64,000 bases of DNA from Thermoleophilaceae bacterium (GCA_030446485.1 JAUJNF010000002.1:248001-312000); one strand, 5' to 3'; positions 34,780 through 44,205 are shown, counted from the first letter of the stretch. Numbers and translations are program-made. The notes: generated by a model not told the origin, from the sequence alone.

Positions 34780-35123
34780 CGCACGTGTCACCTGGGGCGG
34801 CACAAGCCCCACCTTCGGCGGAAGGTATCTGGCGGTACGGGTCACAGGACGCATTCGCCTCCTCAACCGGCGAACGCTGAAGACCGTCCGCACGGTGGGC
34901 TGAATATCCCGAACGTCGACGCCTACGCGATCTCCAACAGGTGGCTCGTGGCTCGGGCGCGCACCCCGCGCGGCGCGGATCGCATCGTCGCCCGCCGTCT
35001 CGACGGCTCGGGGCGCAGTCGGTCGCTCGCGCGGGTCGGCGCGCCGGCCAGCTCGGCCGGCCGAGCATCCACGGCAGCGTGCTGTTCTTTGCCGTGAACA
35101 GGCGGCGCGGCATCAGTCGCTAG
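34780..35123 (+). pseudogene. Beta-propeller protein relic
   Basis: Fragments in different frames keep the rhythm of one protein: TWGGTSPTFGGRYLAVRV and RIRLLNRRTLKTVRTV in one frame, VDAYAISNRWLVARARTP with RIVARRLDGSGRSRSLA in the next, and GRPSIHGSVLFFAVNRRRG in the third before TAG 35123. These look like TolB/WD-type blades of secreted actinobacterial proteins. At least two frameshifts and no 5' end, so it is not functional. The rest of the 34543-35283 gap (a repeat copy and about 160 nt before the monooxygenase) has no gene. Confidence 0.6.
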
Positions 35124-35283
35124 CTGCCCAGCAGTCTTTCCGAGTTAGGCCAGAACCAGGGCCGCGCTTGTACTGGTGCTGAAAAGATGGTGCCGAGCCG
35201 TACAGAAACGCCGCGATGCCGCAGTGCAGGCGTGAGGTCGAGTAGCTGGCCGGCTTCCGGGCGGGGCGGAGCGACACGCGTGC

Positions 35284-36846
35284 GTGGGAATGCTCGATGA
35301 TGCCCCCGTGGCATCCATGGCCGACGGGCGCGCTTCCCAGACGACCGCCGAACCCCCCGTCGACGTCGCCGTCATAGGCGCCGGGTTCGCGGGAATCGGG
35401 GCAGCCGTCGCGTTGTCGCGCGCGGGGATCGAGCGATTCGTCCTGCTCGAGCAAGGCGACGGCGTCGGGGGAGCGTGGCACTGGAACACCTATCCCGGCA
35501 TCGCGGTCGACATCCCGTCGTTCAGCTACCAGTTCTCCTATCGCCAGCAGGCGGACTGGTCGCGCGTGTACGCGCCCGGGCACGAGCTCAAGGCGTACGC
35601 GGAGCACTGCGTCGACCACTACGACCTGGCTTCGCGGATCCGGTTGAACACGAGGGTCACCGGGGCGACGTGGGACGATCGCGAGCATCTGTGGCGGCTC
35701 TCGACCGCAGGCGACGACACGGTCACGGCGCGGCACGTGATCGGAGCCACGGGCGTGCTCACCAAGCCGAAGCCGCCGGACATCCCCGGACTCGAGAACT
35801 TCGCCGGCACGACGATGCACACTGCGCGTTGGGACGCCTCGGTCGATCTGGTGGGCAAGCGGGTGGCGGTGATCGGCACCGGCGCCTCGGCGGTACAGCT
35901 CGTCCCGTCGATCGCCCCGAAGGTCGCCGAGCTCACGGTCTTTCAGCGCACACCTATCTGGTGTCTGCCGAAGCTGGACCGGCCCGTGCCGGCGACGTTG
36001 CGCGCCGGGCTACGTCGGCTCCCGGGCGCGCAGTGGGCGATGCGGCTTACCTCCCACGCCTACGTCGAGCTCACCTTCCCAATCGCCGCGCACTTCGCGA
36101 CGGTCGTGCCAGTGGCGTCCGCAACGGAGCGCCTCGCGCGCCGACATCTGCGCCAGCAGGTTCGCGACCCGGGCGTGCGCGACAAGCTCACCCCGCGCTA
36201 CGGCCTGGGCTGCAAGCGCCCCGGCTTCTCGAACGACTACCTCCCGACGTTCAATCGCGCCAACGTTCACCTGGAGACGGCGCCGATCGCGCAACTCACG
36301 GACGAGGGGGTGCGAACCACAGACGGCGAGCACGGGCCGTTCGACGTCCTCGTCCTCGCCACCGGGTTCAAGGTCTTCGAGCGCGGCAACATGCCGCCGT
36401 TCCCCGTCCGCAGCGGCGACGGCGCCGACCTCGAGGCCTTCTGGGCCGCCAACCGGTACCAGGCCTACGAGGGCGTCAGCGTCCCGGGCTTTCCGAACTT
36501 CTTCACGATCCTCGGGCCTTACGGATTCAACGGCGCCTCATACTTCACGCTCATCGAGAACCAGGCTCGACACATCGTCCGGTGCCTGCAGCGCGCTCGG
36601 CAGCTGGGCGCCACGCGCGTCGAGGTGACCACCGAGGCAAACGACCGCTACTTCGCGGAGATGCTCGGCCGCCGCCACCGGCAGGTGTTCTTCCAGGGGA
36701 CCTGCGGCACCGCGAACTCCTACTACTTCGACGCACATGGCGACGTCCCATTCCGGGCCTCTACGACGCTCGAGGCGACGTGGCGCAGCGCACGCTTCGA
36801 CCTCGACGACTACACCTTTCAGAGCTCGCAGAGGATCGCGGCCTGA
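35284..36846 (+). CDS. Flavin-containing / Baeyer-Villiger-type monooxygenase
   Basis: About 520 residues; GTG 35284, ATG 35290 or ATG 35317 are all possible starts. FAD motif VAVIGAGFAGIGAAVAL near residue 30, the BVMO-like fingerprint FAGTTMHTARWD near residue 178, and NADP motif VAVIGTGASAVQLVP near residue 196. GAWHWNTYPGIAVDIPS is the active-site strand. Such enzymes insert oxygen into ketones or oxidise heteroatoms using NADPH. It is followed, convergent, by a zinc dehydrogenase; alcohol to ketone to ester would be a logical pair but is not proved. Confidence 0.87.
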   Translation: MGMLDDAPVASMADGRASQTTAEPPVDVAVIGAGFAGIGAAVALSRAGIERFVLLEQGDGVGGAWHWNTYPGIAVDIPSFSYQFSYRQQADWSRVYAPGHELKAYAEHCVDHYDLASRIRLNTRVTGATWDDREHLWRLSTAGDDTVTARHVIGATGVLTKPKPPDIPGLENFAGTTMHTARWDASVDLVGKRVAVIGTGASAVQLVPSIAPKVAELTVFQRTPIWCLPKLDRPVPATLRAGLRRLPGAQWAMRLTSHAYVELTFPIAAHFATVVPVASATERLARRHLRQQVRDPGVRDKLTPRYGLGCKRPGFSNDYLPTFNRANVHLETAPIAQLTDEGVRTTDGEHGPFDVLVLATGFKVFERGNMPPFPVRSGDGADLEAFWAANRYQAYEGVSVPGFPNFFTILGPYGFNGASYFTLIENQARHIVRCLQRARQLGATRVEVTTEANDRYFAEMLGRRHRQVFFQGTCGTANSYYFDAHGDVPFRASTTLEATWRSARFDLDDYTFQSSQRIAA

Positions 36847-36906
36847 AGTAGAGCCGCGCGCCCGTAGGCCTGCGTGCAGCGGGGGACGCACCGTCTGCCG
36901 TTGCGC

Positions 36907-38079
36907 TTACCCATCCGGCCGCGAGGGTTCCGCGGCCGAACTCCGCGGGTCGATAAGGATCTTCGCGTGCTTCTCCGGATCGCCGAGGGCGGCGAACGCC
37001 GTATCGACGCCCTCGAGCCCGACCTCGCCGGTGATGAGCGGACGAGGGTCGATCTCGCCCTCGGCGAGCATGTGCAGCGTGTCGCGGAACTCGAGCGGTG
37101 TGTAGCCGACCACGAAGCGCAGGTCGATCTCCTTGTTGATCGCCATCGCCGGCTTGAACCGGTCGGGACCGACGCAGACGCCGACGACGACAACGCGCGA
37201 GAACAGCGGCGCGCCGTCGATGATGCTCTCGATCACGCCGGGCACGCCCACGCATTCAAAGATCACCGGGCGTTTGGGCGCGGCGCCGAGTCTCTCGGCG
37301 AGGCGCCACACATGCCACCACCCGACGGGCAGGCGGCCGAGCTTCTCGCGCGTCCCGACGGTAAGCTCGAGCGCAGAGGGGATGTCCATGAGGTGCCCGC
37401 GCCCGTCCACGGCGGAGAACGGGGATACCTCCGCGGGGTCGACGACGACGTCTGCTCCGCAGGCCTTCGCGAGCGCGCGGCGACCCGCCGAGAAGTCGCT
37501 GGCCACGACCGTGCGCACGCCCTTGGCCTTCAGCATCAGGATGACCCCGAGACCGACCGGTCCGCACCCGATCACGATCGCAACCTGCTTTCTGCCGACC
37601 TCGCCGCGGCGCACGGCGTGCCAGCCCACGGCCATCGGCTCTGTCAGCGCGGCCACGTCTGGCGCCAAGCCGTTGGGCACCGGCAGCATCAGCGATTCCT
37701 GGGCGAGCAGCTGCTCGGCGTAGGCGCCGGGCGCGTGGACCGACAGGCCGACGGTGTCGACGCCCTGGGCCCCTCGGATGAGCGGCAGTGCGACCACGGG
37801 CGCGCCGGGCGGCACTTCGCGCTTGCACCCCGGGCCGTACTCGGCGACCTCGCCGGAGAATTCGTGGCCGAAGACGACCGGCTCGGCCGACCGGCCGAAG
37901 CGGTCGTAGCCCGCCTGCTCGGCCAGGTCGGCCCAGTCGTCGAGGCCGTGGCGCGCGTGCAGGTCCGATCCGCAGATCCCGCAGCGCAACACCTCGAGAC
38001 GCACCTGCCCGCGCCCGGGCGTCGGCTCGGGCCGCTCGACCACCTCGAGCTCGGCGTTCTGGCAGACGACGGCCTTCAT
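36907..38079 (-). CDS. Zinc-dependent alcohol/polyol dehydrogenase (MDR superfamily)
   Basis: 390 residues from ATG. Catalytic zinc motif RCGICGSDLHARHG (Cys at about 33/36) and GHEFSGEVAEYG with the family Glu. NAD-binding motif VAIVIGCGPVGLGVILMLKAKG around 165-185. The structural zinc lobe is reduced (residues 95-115 carry a single Cys only), which is common in this branch. Substrate unknown; converges on the monooxygenase gene. Confidence 0.85.
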   Translation of the reverse strand: MKAVVCQNAELEVVERPEPTPGRGQVRLEVLRCGICGSDLHARHGLDDWADLAEQAGYDRFGRSAEPVVFGHEFSGEVAEYGPGCKREVPPGAPVVALPLIRGAQGVDTVGLSVHAPGAYAEQLLAQESLMLPVPNGLAPDVAALTEPMAVGWHAVRRGEVGRKQVAIVIGCGPVGLGVILMLKAKGVRTVVASDFSAGRRALAKACGADVVVDPAEVSPFSAVDGRGHLMDIPSALELTVGTREKLGRLPVGWWHVWRLAERLGAAPKRPVIFECVGVPGVIESIIDGAPLFSRVVVVGVCVGPDRFKPAMAINKEIDLRFVVGYTPLEFRDTLHMLAEGEIDPRPLITGEVGLEGVDTAFAALGDPEKHAKILIDPRSSAAEPSRPDG

Positions 38080-38104
38080 CGCTACCCACGGTCCCTCATC
38101 CGCG

Positions 38105-38246
38105 CGGTCAGCCCGTGAACCGCGGCGCGCGCCGGTGGGCGCGGGGTCGGCCCGGGGCCCGGCGGCTCGGCCGGCGCGTCTGCGGGTCGCGCGGACGGCC
38201 GGCGGCGCAGCCCTCGATGCTCACGGTGCCGTCACGCAGCTTGAAC
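38105..38246. repeat. Original copy of the GH31 3'-end repeat
   Basis: Contains the last codons and stop of the GH31 gene. It matches 34587-34727 about 3.5 kb away in direct orientation, with the monooxygenase and dehydrogenase genes between the two copies. Confidence 0.8.
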
Positions 38247-40708
38247 GTCGCGGTCAGCACGCCGCTCGCGGTGTCGTACGACCACGCCGAATCGCGCAGC
38301 CTGCGTCCGCCGGTGCGCACGCGGCACGGCCTGAACGGTTTGCGCAGGGTGGCCAGTGACGCCTCGAGTCGATAGGTGCGCGTGCGCGCCCCGTCGATGC
38401 CCAGCGTCCAGCGCCGCTTCGGTCGCTCCTCCGAGCGCACGCGCTCGCCGTCGTTGAACGCGGCCGACGATCGCCCCCGGGGGAAGGCCAGCAGGGTCAT
38501 CCGGTGGCGACGATCGCGCAGGTGCACGATCCCCGGGTCGGTCCCGTACTCGGACAGCGTCTCGACGTCCGCGGGCAGCAGCGGCAGGATGGCGCCCGCG
38601 CGCGCGAACAGCGGCAGCTCCTCCAGAGACGCGGGCACGGTGATCTCGCGCGCGCCCGTCTCCACCCCCGCCCGGCTCGGCCCCATCCGTAGCGCACCGG
38701 TGGCCTCGTCGATCCGCGCGGCGCGCCACAGGTCCACCCAGCCCCCGGCCGGTAGGTAGACCCTCCGCTCCCGGGCGTCCGGGGTGATCACCGGAGCGGC
38801 GAGCAGGTCGGGGCCGAAGAGGAACTGGTCCTCGCGGGTGATCGCGTTGGAGTCCTCCGGGTTCACGAGCGCGTGGTGGCGCATGATCGGCAACCCGGTG
38901 CGCTGGTACTCAGCGTCGGCGGCGTCGAGGTAGGGGTGCAGCTGGGTGCGCAACTTGGCGTAGCGCCGCCAGACGGGCAGGATCTCCGGCTCGAACACGC
39001 GCGGGCGATCCTTCTCGGGCACGGCGATCCCGGTCTCCTGCGCGCGCATGACACCGGACACGGCACCGAACTCGATCCAGCGCTTGAGCAGCTCGGGCGT
39101 CACGCTGCGCGTGCCGAGCGCGAAGAACCCTCCAAGGTCCGAGCCCCAGGTGCTCACGCCCGAGAGCCCCATGCTCAGGCCGTTCTTCACCGCGGAGGCG
39201 AGGCCGTCGTAGCCCCAGTCGGTGGTCGGGTCGCCGCCCCAGACCACCGGCGCGCACGGCGCGGTGCCTGTCCAGCCCGACCGCGCGTAGCGCAGCAGCT
39301 CGCGGCCGGCGCCGCGCGTGACCTCGCGCGCCGCGCAGTGATAGCGCGTCGGGTAGTCGTTGTGCATCGCCCGCCCCGGCGTGCCGTCCGCCGAGTGCGC
39401 GTCGAGCGGCGAGTACTCGCCGTAGTCCTCCATCCAGCCGTCGTGGCCGTCGGCCACGGCCTCGCCGACCAGCCGCCCGAACAGGTCACGGCCCGCGGGC
39501 GCCGAGAAGTCGAACTGGCCGACCGTGTCGCGCCGCACGCTGAACTCGTAGGTGTACGGCTCACCCGACGCGCGGCGGCTCAGCGCGCCCCGCTCGACGG
39601 CCTCGCCGTAGTCGGGATGCCGCGTGCACATCATCGGGTTGATGTACGTGGTGGCGGCAAGACCACGGTCGTGCAGGAGGGCGACGCGCGAGCGCTGGCG
39701 GTCGCGGCGGTTCCGATGGTTGGCGCACGGCAGGTACTGCGTGAAGATCTGGCCGACCGAAAGCGGCACGTCCGCCCGCTGGAGGCCGTCGAGGATCTCA
39801 CGCTCGTCGCCGAAGCCCGGCTCGCTGTGGTACCAGGGCCCAAAGACCTGCGGTCCGGCGGGAGGCTGGCGCCCGGTGGCCGCGGTCATCCGCCGCAGGG
39901 AATCGGCGGGCCGGGGACCGCCGAACACGCGCAGACGCACGGCGGTCGGAGAACCCGGCTCGGTTGTCGGCTGCCCCGCGGGCGGGCCGGTGACCTCGAC
40001 GCTCCAAGCGTCGTCCGTGTCGCTCCGCAGCCGGAAGGCGCTCGTCTCGGCGCCGTCCACGAGCACGCCGTAGCCGGCGCTCGACAGCAGCCAGGGGACC
40101 GGGTAATACGTGGCGTCATCGCGCGTCGGGCGGTAGGCCCAGGGCGGGATGAACGGGGCGATGAATGGGCGCTCCTCGGGCTGGTAGGGGCCCTCGGCCA
40201 CGTAGTTCTCGACGTCGAGGCCGGTCTGGTCGACGGCGTTCGAGCGCTCCCCGAACCCGAGGTAGCGCTCGCCGCCGACCGCCGCGAAGCCCCCGCCGAC
40301 CGCCTCGACGTCGAGGGTCGGACCGAGGACGTCGGCGCGGACGGAAATGACGCCCTCCCCATCCGGCGCGACCTCGACCGAGAGGCGCCGGCCGAGCGGA
40401 TCGGTCGTCGCCAGCGTGCCCCTGAAGCGGCCGTCCTGCACCCCGCCCTCGAGCAGCCGCGTGGCGTGCCGCCACACGCCCGCCGCGCGGAATCCCAACG
40501 GGCCCGACGGACCCGCGCCGGTGTCCGAGGCCTCGCGCAGCACCTCGCGGCCGACGGCGTCGACGAACCGCAGCCGCCAGGGATCGGCCTGGACCTCGGC
40601 GCGCAGCGATCCGGCGCTGACCACGGGCTCGGTGGCCTCGGCGGCCGCGGGCGCCGCGGCGGCGGCGGAGAGGGCGACGGCGGCGGCGGCGAGGACCCGT
40701 GGACGCAC
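38108..40708 (-). CDS. Secreted GH31 glycoside hydrolase
   Basis: About 866 residues from GTG 40708 (AGGGTG 7 nt upstream). Signal peptide VRPRVLAAAAVALSAAAAAPAAAEA. Beta-sandwich N-domain, then the GH31 barrel: WYHSEPGFGDEREILDGLQ, nucleophile Asp in GWMEDYGEYSPLDAH, MHNDYPTRYH, acid/base region VVWGGDPTTDWGYDGL, and LSGVSTWGSDLGGF. It cleaves alpha-linked sugars outside the membrane (alpha-glucosidase, xylosidase or sulfoquinovosidase type). The last 30 residues are basic and low-complexity. The 300 nt before it (40709-41006) hold no gene that I can support. Confidence 0.9.
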   Translation of the reverse strand: MRPRVLAAAAVALSAAAAAPAAAEATEPVVSAGSLRAEVQADPWRLRFVDAVGREVLREASDTGAGPSGPLGFRAAGVWRHATRLLEGGVQDGRFRGTLATTDPLGRRLSVEVAPDGEGVISVRADVLGPTLDVEAVGGGFAAVGGERYLGFGERSNAVDQTGLDVENYVAEGPYQPEERPFIAPFIPPWAYRPTRDDATYYPVPWLLSSAGYGVLVDGAETSAFRLRSDTDDAWSVEVTGPPAGQPTTEPGSPTAVRLRVFGGPRPADSLRRMTAATGRQPPAGPQVFGPWYHSEPGFGDEREILDGLQRADVPLSVGQIFTQYLPCANHRNRRDRQRSRVALLHDRGLAATTYINPMMCTRHPDYGEAVERGALSRRASGEPYTYEFSVRRDTVGQFDFSAPAGRDLFGRLVGEAVADGHDGWMEDYGEYSPLDAHSADGTPGRAMHNDYPTRYHCAAREVTRGAGRELLRYARSGWTGTAPCAPVVWGGDPTTDWGYDGLASAVKNGLSMGLSGVSTWGSDLGGFFALGTRSVTPELLKRWIEFGAVSGVMRAQETGIAVPEKDRPRVFEPEILPVWRRYAKLRTQLHPYLDAADAEYQRTGLPIMRHHALVNPEDSNAITREDQFLFGPDLLAAPVITPDARERRVYLPAGGWVDLWRAARIDEATGALRMGPSRAGVETGAREITVPASLEELPLFARAGAILPLLPADVETLSEYGTDPGIVHLRDRRHRMTLLAFPRGRSSAAFNDGERVRSEERPKRRWTLGIDGARTRTYRLEASLATLRKPFRPCRVRTGGRRLRDSAWSYDTASGVLTATFKLRDGTVSIEGCAAGRPRDPQTRRPSRRAPGRPRAHRRAPRFTG

Positions 40709-41006
40709 GGAAAACACCCTATCTGGACGGGGACGCGACCCGACCGAGGCGGTGCGCGCGACGGTGGGTGCACTGCTGCCTTCCCGGTACGCTGCTTCTC
40801 TTGCACGAAGCGGAAGCGCTGACGGGCTCAAACGCGTCAACCAGGCCGCGGCTACCCGCCAGCGCCCCCGCCGAGGTGCCCGCCGCTCCGCCGAACTCGA
40901 CACCAGAGTGTCGATAGACGCGGTTTTACCGACAGAATGCCGTCGCGCGCAAGCGTCCTCGACCGCCGTCATGCCGAGCGCGTCGACCAGCCGATCTCGA
41001 GCCTCG

Positions 41007-41966
41007 TCAGGATCCGCCCGCCGCATGTCTTGGCGGCCCCAGCTTGTCACGGCTGCCCGCAGCCGAGGGCGGCTCGCCCCACGGCATCTTGCCGACCACG
41101 AGCCTCGGCACGTTAATGAACACCCGATCGCCGGCACGCTTGGTCACCGCGTCGAGCGGGATGTAGGTGTCGCGGTTGAGGATTCCCCGCTTGACCAGCA
41201 GATATCCGGTCGTCGCGTCGGTTGGCCCTGAGACCTCCTCAACCGTGCCGATCTTCCCGCGGTCCGAGCCGTAGACCGTCTCACCAGCCCGCGCCGCCGG
41301 CTGATCATCACTCTGGCTGAGGGCAGCGAGGAACTCGTCGACCTCCAACACGGCGTTGGCAATGAGCGGGTAATTGAGGTGGATAGACGCCTCGTAGGCC
41401 GGAAGGCTCTCGGCGCCGATCGCGTCGGAGAGGAACGTCACGTCGTAACCCTGCTCGACCAGGTGGCGCCCGGTCGACTCGCAGCAGAGGTTCGCTGTCA
41501 TCCCACATATCACGACGTGCGCGACGTCCAGCCGTTCGAGATGCCGGGGCAGGTCGGTCTCGACAACGTCGCTGCCCTTGTGCGGCATCAACACGATGTC
41601 CTGCTCTGCCGGACGGAGCTCCGGATGGAAGTCGGCACCCCAGCTGCCGGCGAGGAACATGCGGCGCTCGAACATGATCCGGTGTACTCCGGAGCGGCGG
41701 TGACGCTCTTGGTCTGCGTAGTCCTCCTCCGTGTAGGCCATCGGGCCGAACAGCACCGTCAGGCCGTGCTCATGGGCGCCGTCGATCACGCGCCGCAGGC
41801 TCGCCACGACGTCGTTCTTCTTGACGGTTCCCTTGGTCAGGTCCCACGCCGCGCCGCCTTCCGAGAGGAAGTCGTTGACTGGATCGATCACCAGTAGAGC
41901 CGTCCGCTCCGGCGCGAAGCCGACCGTGCCCTTTGCTCTATAGGTGTGCGTTTCCGCTGGCGGCAT
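41007..41966 (-). CDS. Isochorismatase-like cysteine hydrolase with C-terminal PRC-barrel-like domain
   Basis: 319 residues from ATG 41966. Residues 20-215 are the isochorismatase fold with catalytic Asp (LLVIDPVNDF), Lys (LMPHKGSDVVET) and Cys (VVICGMTANLCCEST), all present. Residues about 225-300 are a separate beta domain (YGSDRGKIGTVEEVSGPTDAT, YIPLDAVTKRAGDRVFINVPR) that looks like a PRC-barrel/DUF2171 module. The fusion of the two is uncommon. Members hydrolyse amides such as nicotinamide, N-carbamoylsarcosine or triuret; substrate not known. Confidence 0.82.
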   Translation of the reverse strand: MPPAETHTYRAKGTVGFAPERTALLVIDPVNDFLSEGGAAWDLTKGTVKKNDVVASLRRVIDGAHEHGLTVLFGPMAYTEEDYADQERHRRSGVHRIMFERRMFLAGSWGADFHPELRPAEQDIVLMPHKGSDVVETDLPRHLERLDVAHVVICGMTANLCCESTGRHLVEQGYDVTFLSDAIGAESLPAYEASIHLNYPLIANAVLEVDEFLAALSQSDDQPAARAGETVYGSDRGKIGTVEEVSGPTDATTGYLLVKRGILNRDTYIPLDAVTKRAGDRVFINVPRLVVGKMPWGEPPSAAGSRDKLGPPRHAAGGS

Positions 41967-42039
41967 GCGCCCCTCCCCGACCTCTTCTCGACGTTCGGTG
42001 GCGCTACCCGCCTGCGCGCCTGGCCAATCCAAGGTGCCG

Positions 42040-42210
42040 AGCGCCGTGCGGGTGCCGAGCCCGGCCGAGGAGGCGATGCGCGACCTCGTCCGGGCCCGCG
42101 AGAATGCCCGCGGCGGGGCCTCATGCGCGCCCGCCACCGCCTCGGCAAGCAGCTCCTGCGCCACGACGGCGCTTTGCAGGCAACAACTGGACCAGGGACC
42201 GGCCGGTCGG
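42040..42210 (+). pseudogene. IS110-family transposase remnant
   Basis: Three consecutive pieces in three frames give the middle of an IS110/IS116-type transposase: VRVPSPAEEAMRDLVRAREN, then LMRARHRLGKQLLRHDG, then WTRDRP. The family order is VPxPxEEAxRDLVRARED...RxxRHRLxKxLLRHG...WTxxH. Nothing of the catalytic DEDD N-terminus or the C-terminal half remains. The surrounding gap (41967-42241) holds nothing else. Confidence 0.65.
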
Positions 42211-42241
42211 CCGGGGAGCTACTGCTCGGAACGCCGTCCCT

Positions 42242-42931
42242 CTACAGGGTGCGAGCCGTCGGGGAGCGCGGCACCTCGCGTTGGTCCGGGAACGTGCCGA
42301 GCACGCGGTCGCCCACCGTGGTCGTGATGCCGTGCCAGAAGTTCTCGTTCTTGAAGTGGTGCAGGCGGTGGGAGCGCCACACCGAGCGGTAGTAGCGCGA
42401 GCGAGGGCGGTAGGCGGTGTGGATCAGGAAGTGAGTCCACTCGTAGATCCCGACGAGGACGTAGCCGGTGAGCACCGCCGTGAGGGCGGCGCCGATCGGT
42501 GCACCCGCGCCCAGGAGCGTGGCCAGCAGGAAGCCCAGGCCGACCACGATCGGGACCACCAGGAAGATCAGCCCCGCCGCCTCGACCGGTCCGAGGAGGA
42601 TCAAGTGGAGATCGCCCGGCCGCTCATGGTGCTTCCGGTGCGAGCGCGCGGTGGGTATCTCGACCCGCCGACCGGCCATGGTGAACGGCTGCAGGTGCAG
42701 GAAGTAGACGTGGATCGCCCACTCGCTGAAGGGATAGACGGCGAGCATCGCCGCCACCGCCACCACGTCGTGCCAGCCGGGATCGCCCACGGCCACGCGG
42801 AGAACCACCGCCGCCGCTATCGCCGCGGCGATGCACCAGGGGGAGCGATGGCTGCGAAACTCGCGCCAGGCCTCTGCGCGCGAGGAGATCTCCTTGCGCG
42901 GCAGGTTCTCGGCAGTCGCCGTACCAGGCAT
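42242..42931 (-). CDS. Sterol desaturase / fatty acid hydroxylase family protein
   Basis: 229 residues from ATG. Four transmembrane helices and the histidine boxes HVYFLH (about 79-84), HRKHHE (about 102-107), HFLIH (about 171-175) and HRLHHF (about 190-195) of the membrane di-iron superfamily. It is longer and only distantly related to the one at 9605-10186. Likely a lipid or carotenoid hydroxylase in the inner membrane. Confidence 0.85.
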   Translation of the reverse strand: MPGTATAENLPRKEISSRAEAWREFRSHRSPWCIAAAIAAAVVLRVAVGDPGWHDVVAVAAMLAVYPFSEWAIHVYFLHLQPFTMAGRRVEIPTARSHRKHHERPGDLHLILLGPVEAAGLIFLVVPIVVGLGFLLATLLGAGAPIGAALTAVLTGYVLVGIYEWTHFLIHTAYRPRSRYYRSVWRSHRLHHFKNENFWHGITTTVGDRVLGTFPDQREVPRSPTARTL

Positions 42932-43080
42932 TGGCGTGGATCGTAGAGGCGCGCGGCCCTGTCAACGCCTGCGCCGCGGGCACAAGCGGCTCGGGGCGAT
43001 CGGGCAGGGGGCCCCTAACGGCTCAGGCTGGCGCCATCTGCGCTGCTACCGCGACTGGGTGCTTCCGCCGGATCTAGCGT

Positions 43081-43734
43081 TTACCCCTCCTGCGCGGCGC
43101 GGCGCGCCAGCTCCGCCTCGCTCGGCGTCTCCGGGACAAAGGAGCCGCCCTTGATCTCGGCACCCGTCCGGTAGGTGGCCATGATCACTCCGGTGGAGGA
43201 GACGTGCGAGCTCACCGGCTCCAGGCCGGCGGGCATCGTGCCGTCGTCGAACAGGCGCTTTCCCTTGCCGAGCACGAGCGGGAAGATCCAGACGCGCAAC
43301 TCGTCGATGAGCCCGTGCTCGAGCAGGGTCTGGATCAGATTCGCGCTGCCGTAAACCTGGAGCTCCGGGCCGTCCTCCTCCTTGAGCGCGCGGACCCCAT
43401 CGGGTACCTCGCCCTCGATCAGCTTCGAGTTCTCCCACTCAAGCTCCTCCCGCGTGGTCGAAGCCACGTGCTTGGTGGCCCCGTTGAATGGCACAGCGGG
43501 GGAATCGTCGCTGTGTGGCCAGTGGGCGGCGAAGATCTCGTAGGTCTTGCGGCCGAGCACGAGGTCGAAGGGCGTCGACATCGACTCGCCCATGGCGCTC
43601 TGCATCTGGTCATCCCAGTAACCGAACGACCAGCCGCCATGTTCGAAGCCGCCGCTGGGATCCTCCTCCGGGCCGCCGGGCGCCTGCATCACACCATCGA
43701 GGGTCAGGAAGGTGTTGACGATGAGCTCTCGCAT
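43081..43734 (-). CDS. RibD C-terminal/dihydrofolate reductase family protein
   Basis: 217 residues from ATG, preceded by AAAGGAAC. Starts MRELIVNTFLTLDGVMQAPGG, and contains the nucleotide loop LVLGRKTYEIF and VYGSANLIQTLLEHGLIDELR near the end of the fold, the typical pattern of small actinobacterial YyaP-like DHFR-fold reductases. NADPH is the presumed cofactor. Substrate unknown. Confidence 0.9.
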   Translation of the reverse strand: MRELIVNTFLTLDGVMQAPGGPEEDPSGGFEHGGWSFGYWDDQMQSAMGESMSTPFDLVLGRKTYEIFAAHWPHSDDSPAVPFNGATKHVASTTREELEWENSKLIEGEVPDGVRALKEEDGPELQVYGSANLIQTLLEHGLIDELRVWIFPLVLGKGKRLFDDGTMPAGLEPVSSHVSSTGVIMATYRTGAEIKGGSFVPETPSEAELARRAAQEG

Positions 43735-43808
43735 CTGCGTTCCTTTCTGCGGGGTTCGATGCAGTGACCGTCGCCGGCGACGAAACTAATCGCAGTACGA
43801 TCGGCCGC

Positions 43809-44205
43809 GTGGCCTTCGTCACCCACGAGCGGGTGTTGTTCGTCGCCGACCCGGACCAGGCCGGCGCCCTGCGGCGGGTTTACGAGGGACTCGTCGGCCG
43901 CGGCCGGACGATCACGGCGGCGGACGCCGGTGCACTCGTGTTTCGGGGGGGGGCAGTTCTCGCTACGCGGGTCGAAGAAGGCGATCGGCGGCACCGTCTG
44001 GGTGCAACCGAACGGCGCCGGGGTGGCAGTGACGATCCACGCGTCCGACAACGCGCCCGCGACCCAGCTCAAGATGATGGGATTCGAGCGCCGCCAGTAT
44101 GAGGCGACGCTCAACGCCGAGCTCGAGAGCATCGAGCGGGACGCATCCGCCGGCGGGGCCGTCGGAGTTCAGCGACAGCAGCAGGGACCAAACTCACGGG
44201 GCTGA
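43809..44205 (+). CDS. Hypothetical protein, frameshifted at a nine-G tract
   Basis: From GTG 43809 the frame reads VAFVTHERVLFVADPDQAGALRRVYEGL to DAGALVFRGG, where a run of nine Gs (43945-43953) lies. Downstream the plausible protein continues in the next frame: GQFSLRGSKKAIGGTVWVQPNGAGVAVTIHA to TGA 44205. Eight Gs would give one protein of about 131 residues. No family recognised. A tract of this length could be unstable in the cell as well as in sequencing. Confidence 0.5.

Noticed and set aside
40709..41006. Continuation of the GH31 frame upstream of the signal peptide
   Set aside because: The signal peptide at GTG 40708 is clear; upstream residues are Arg/Ser-rich and overlap the next gene's end.
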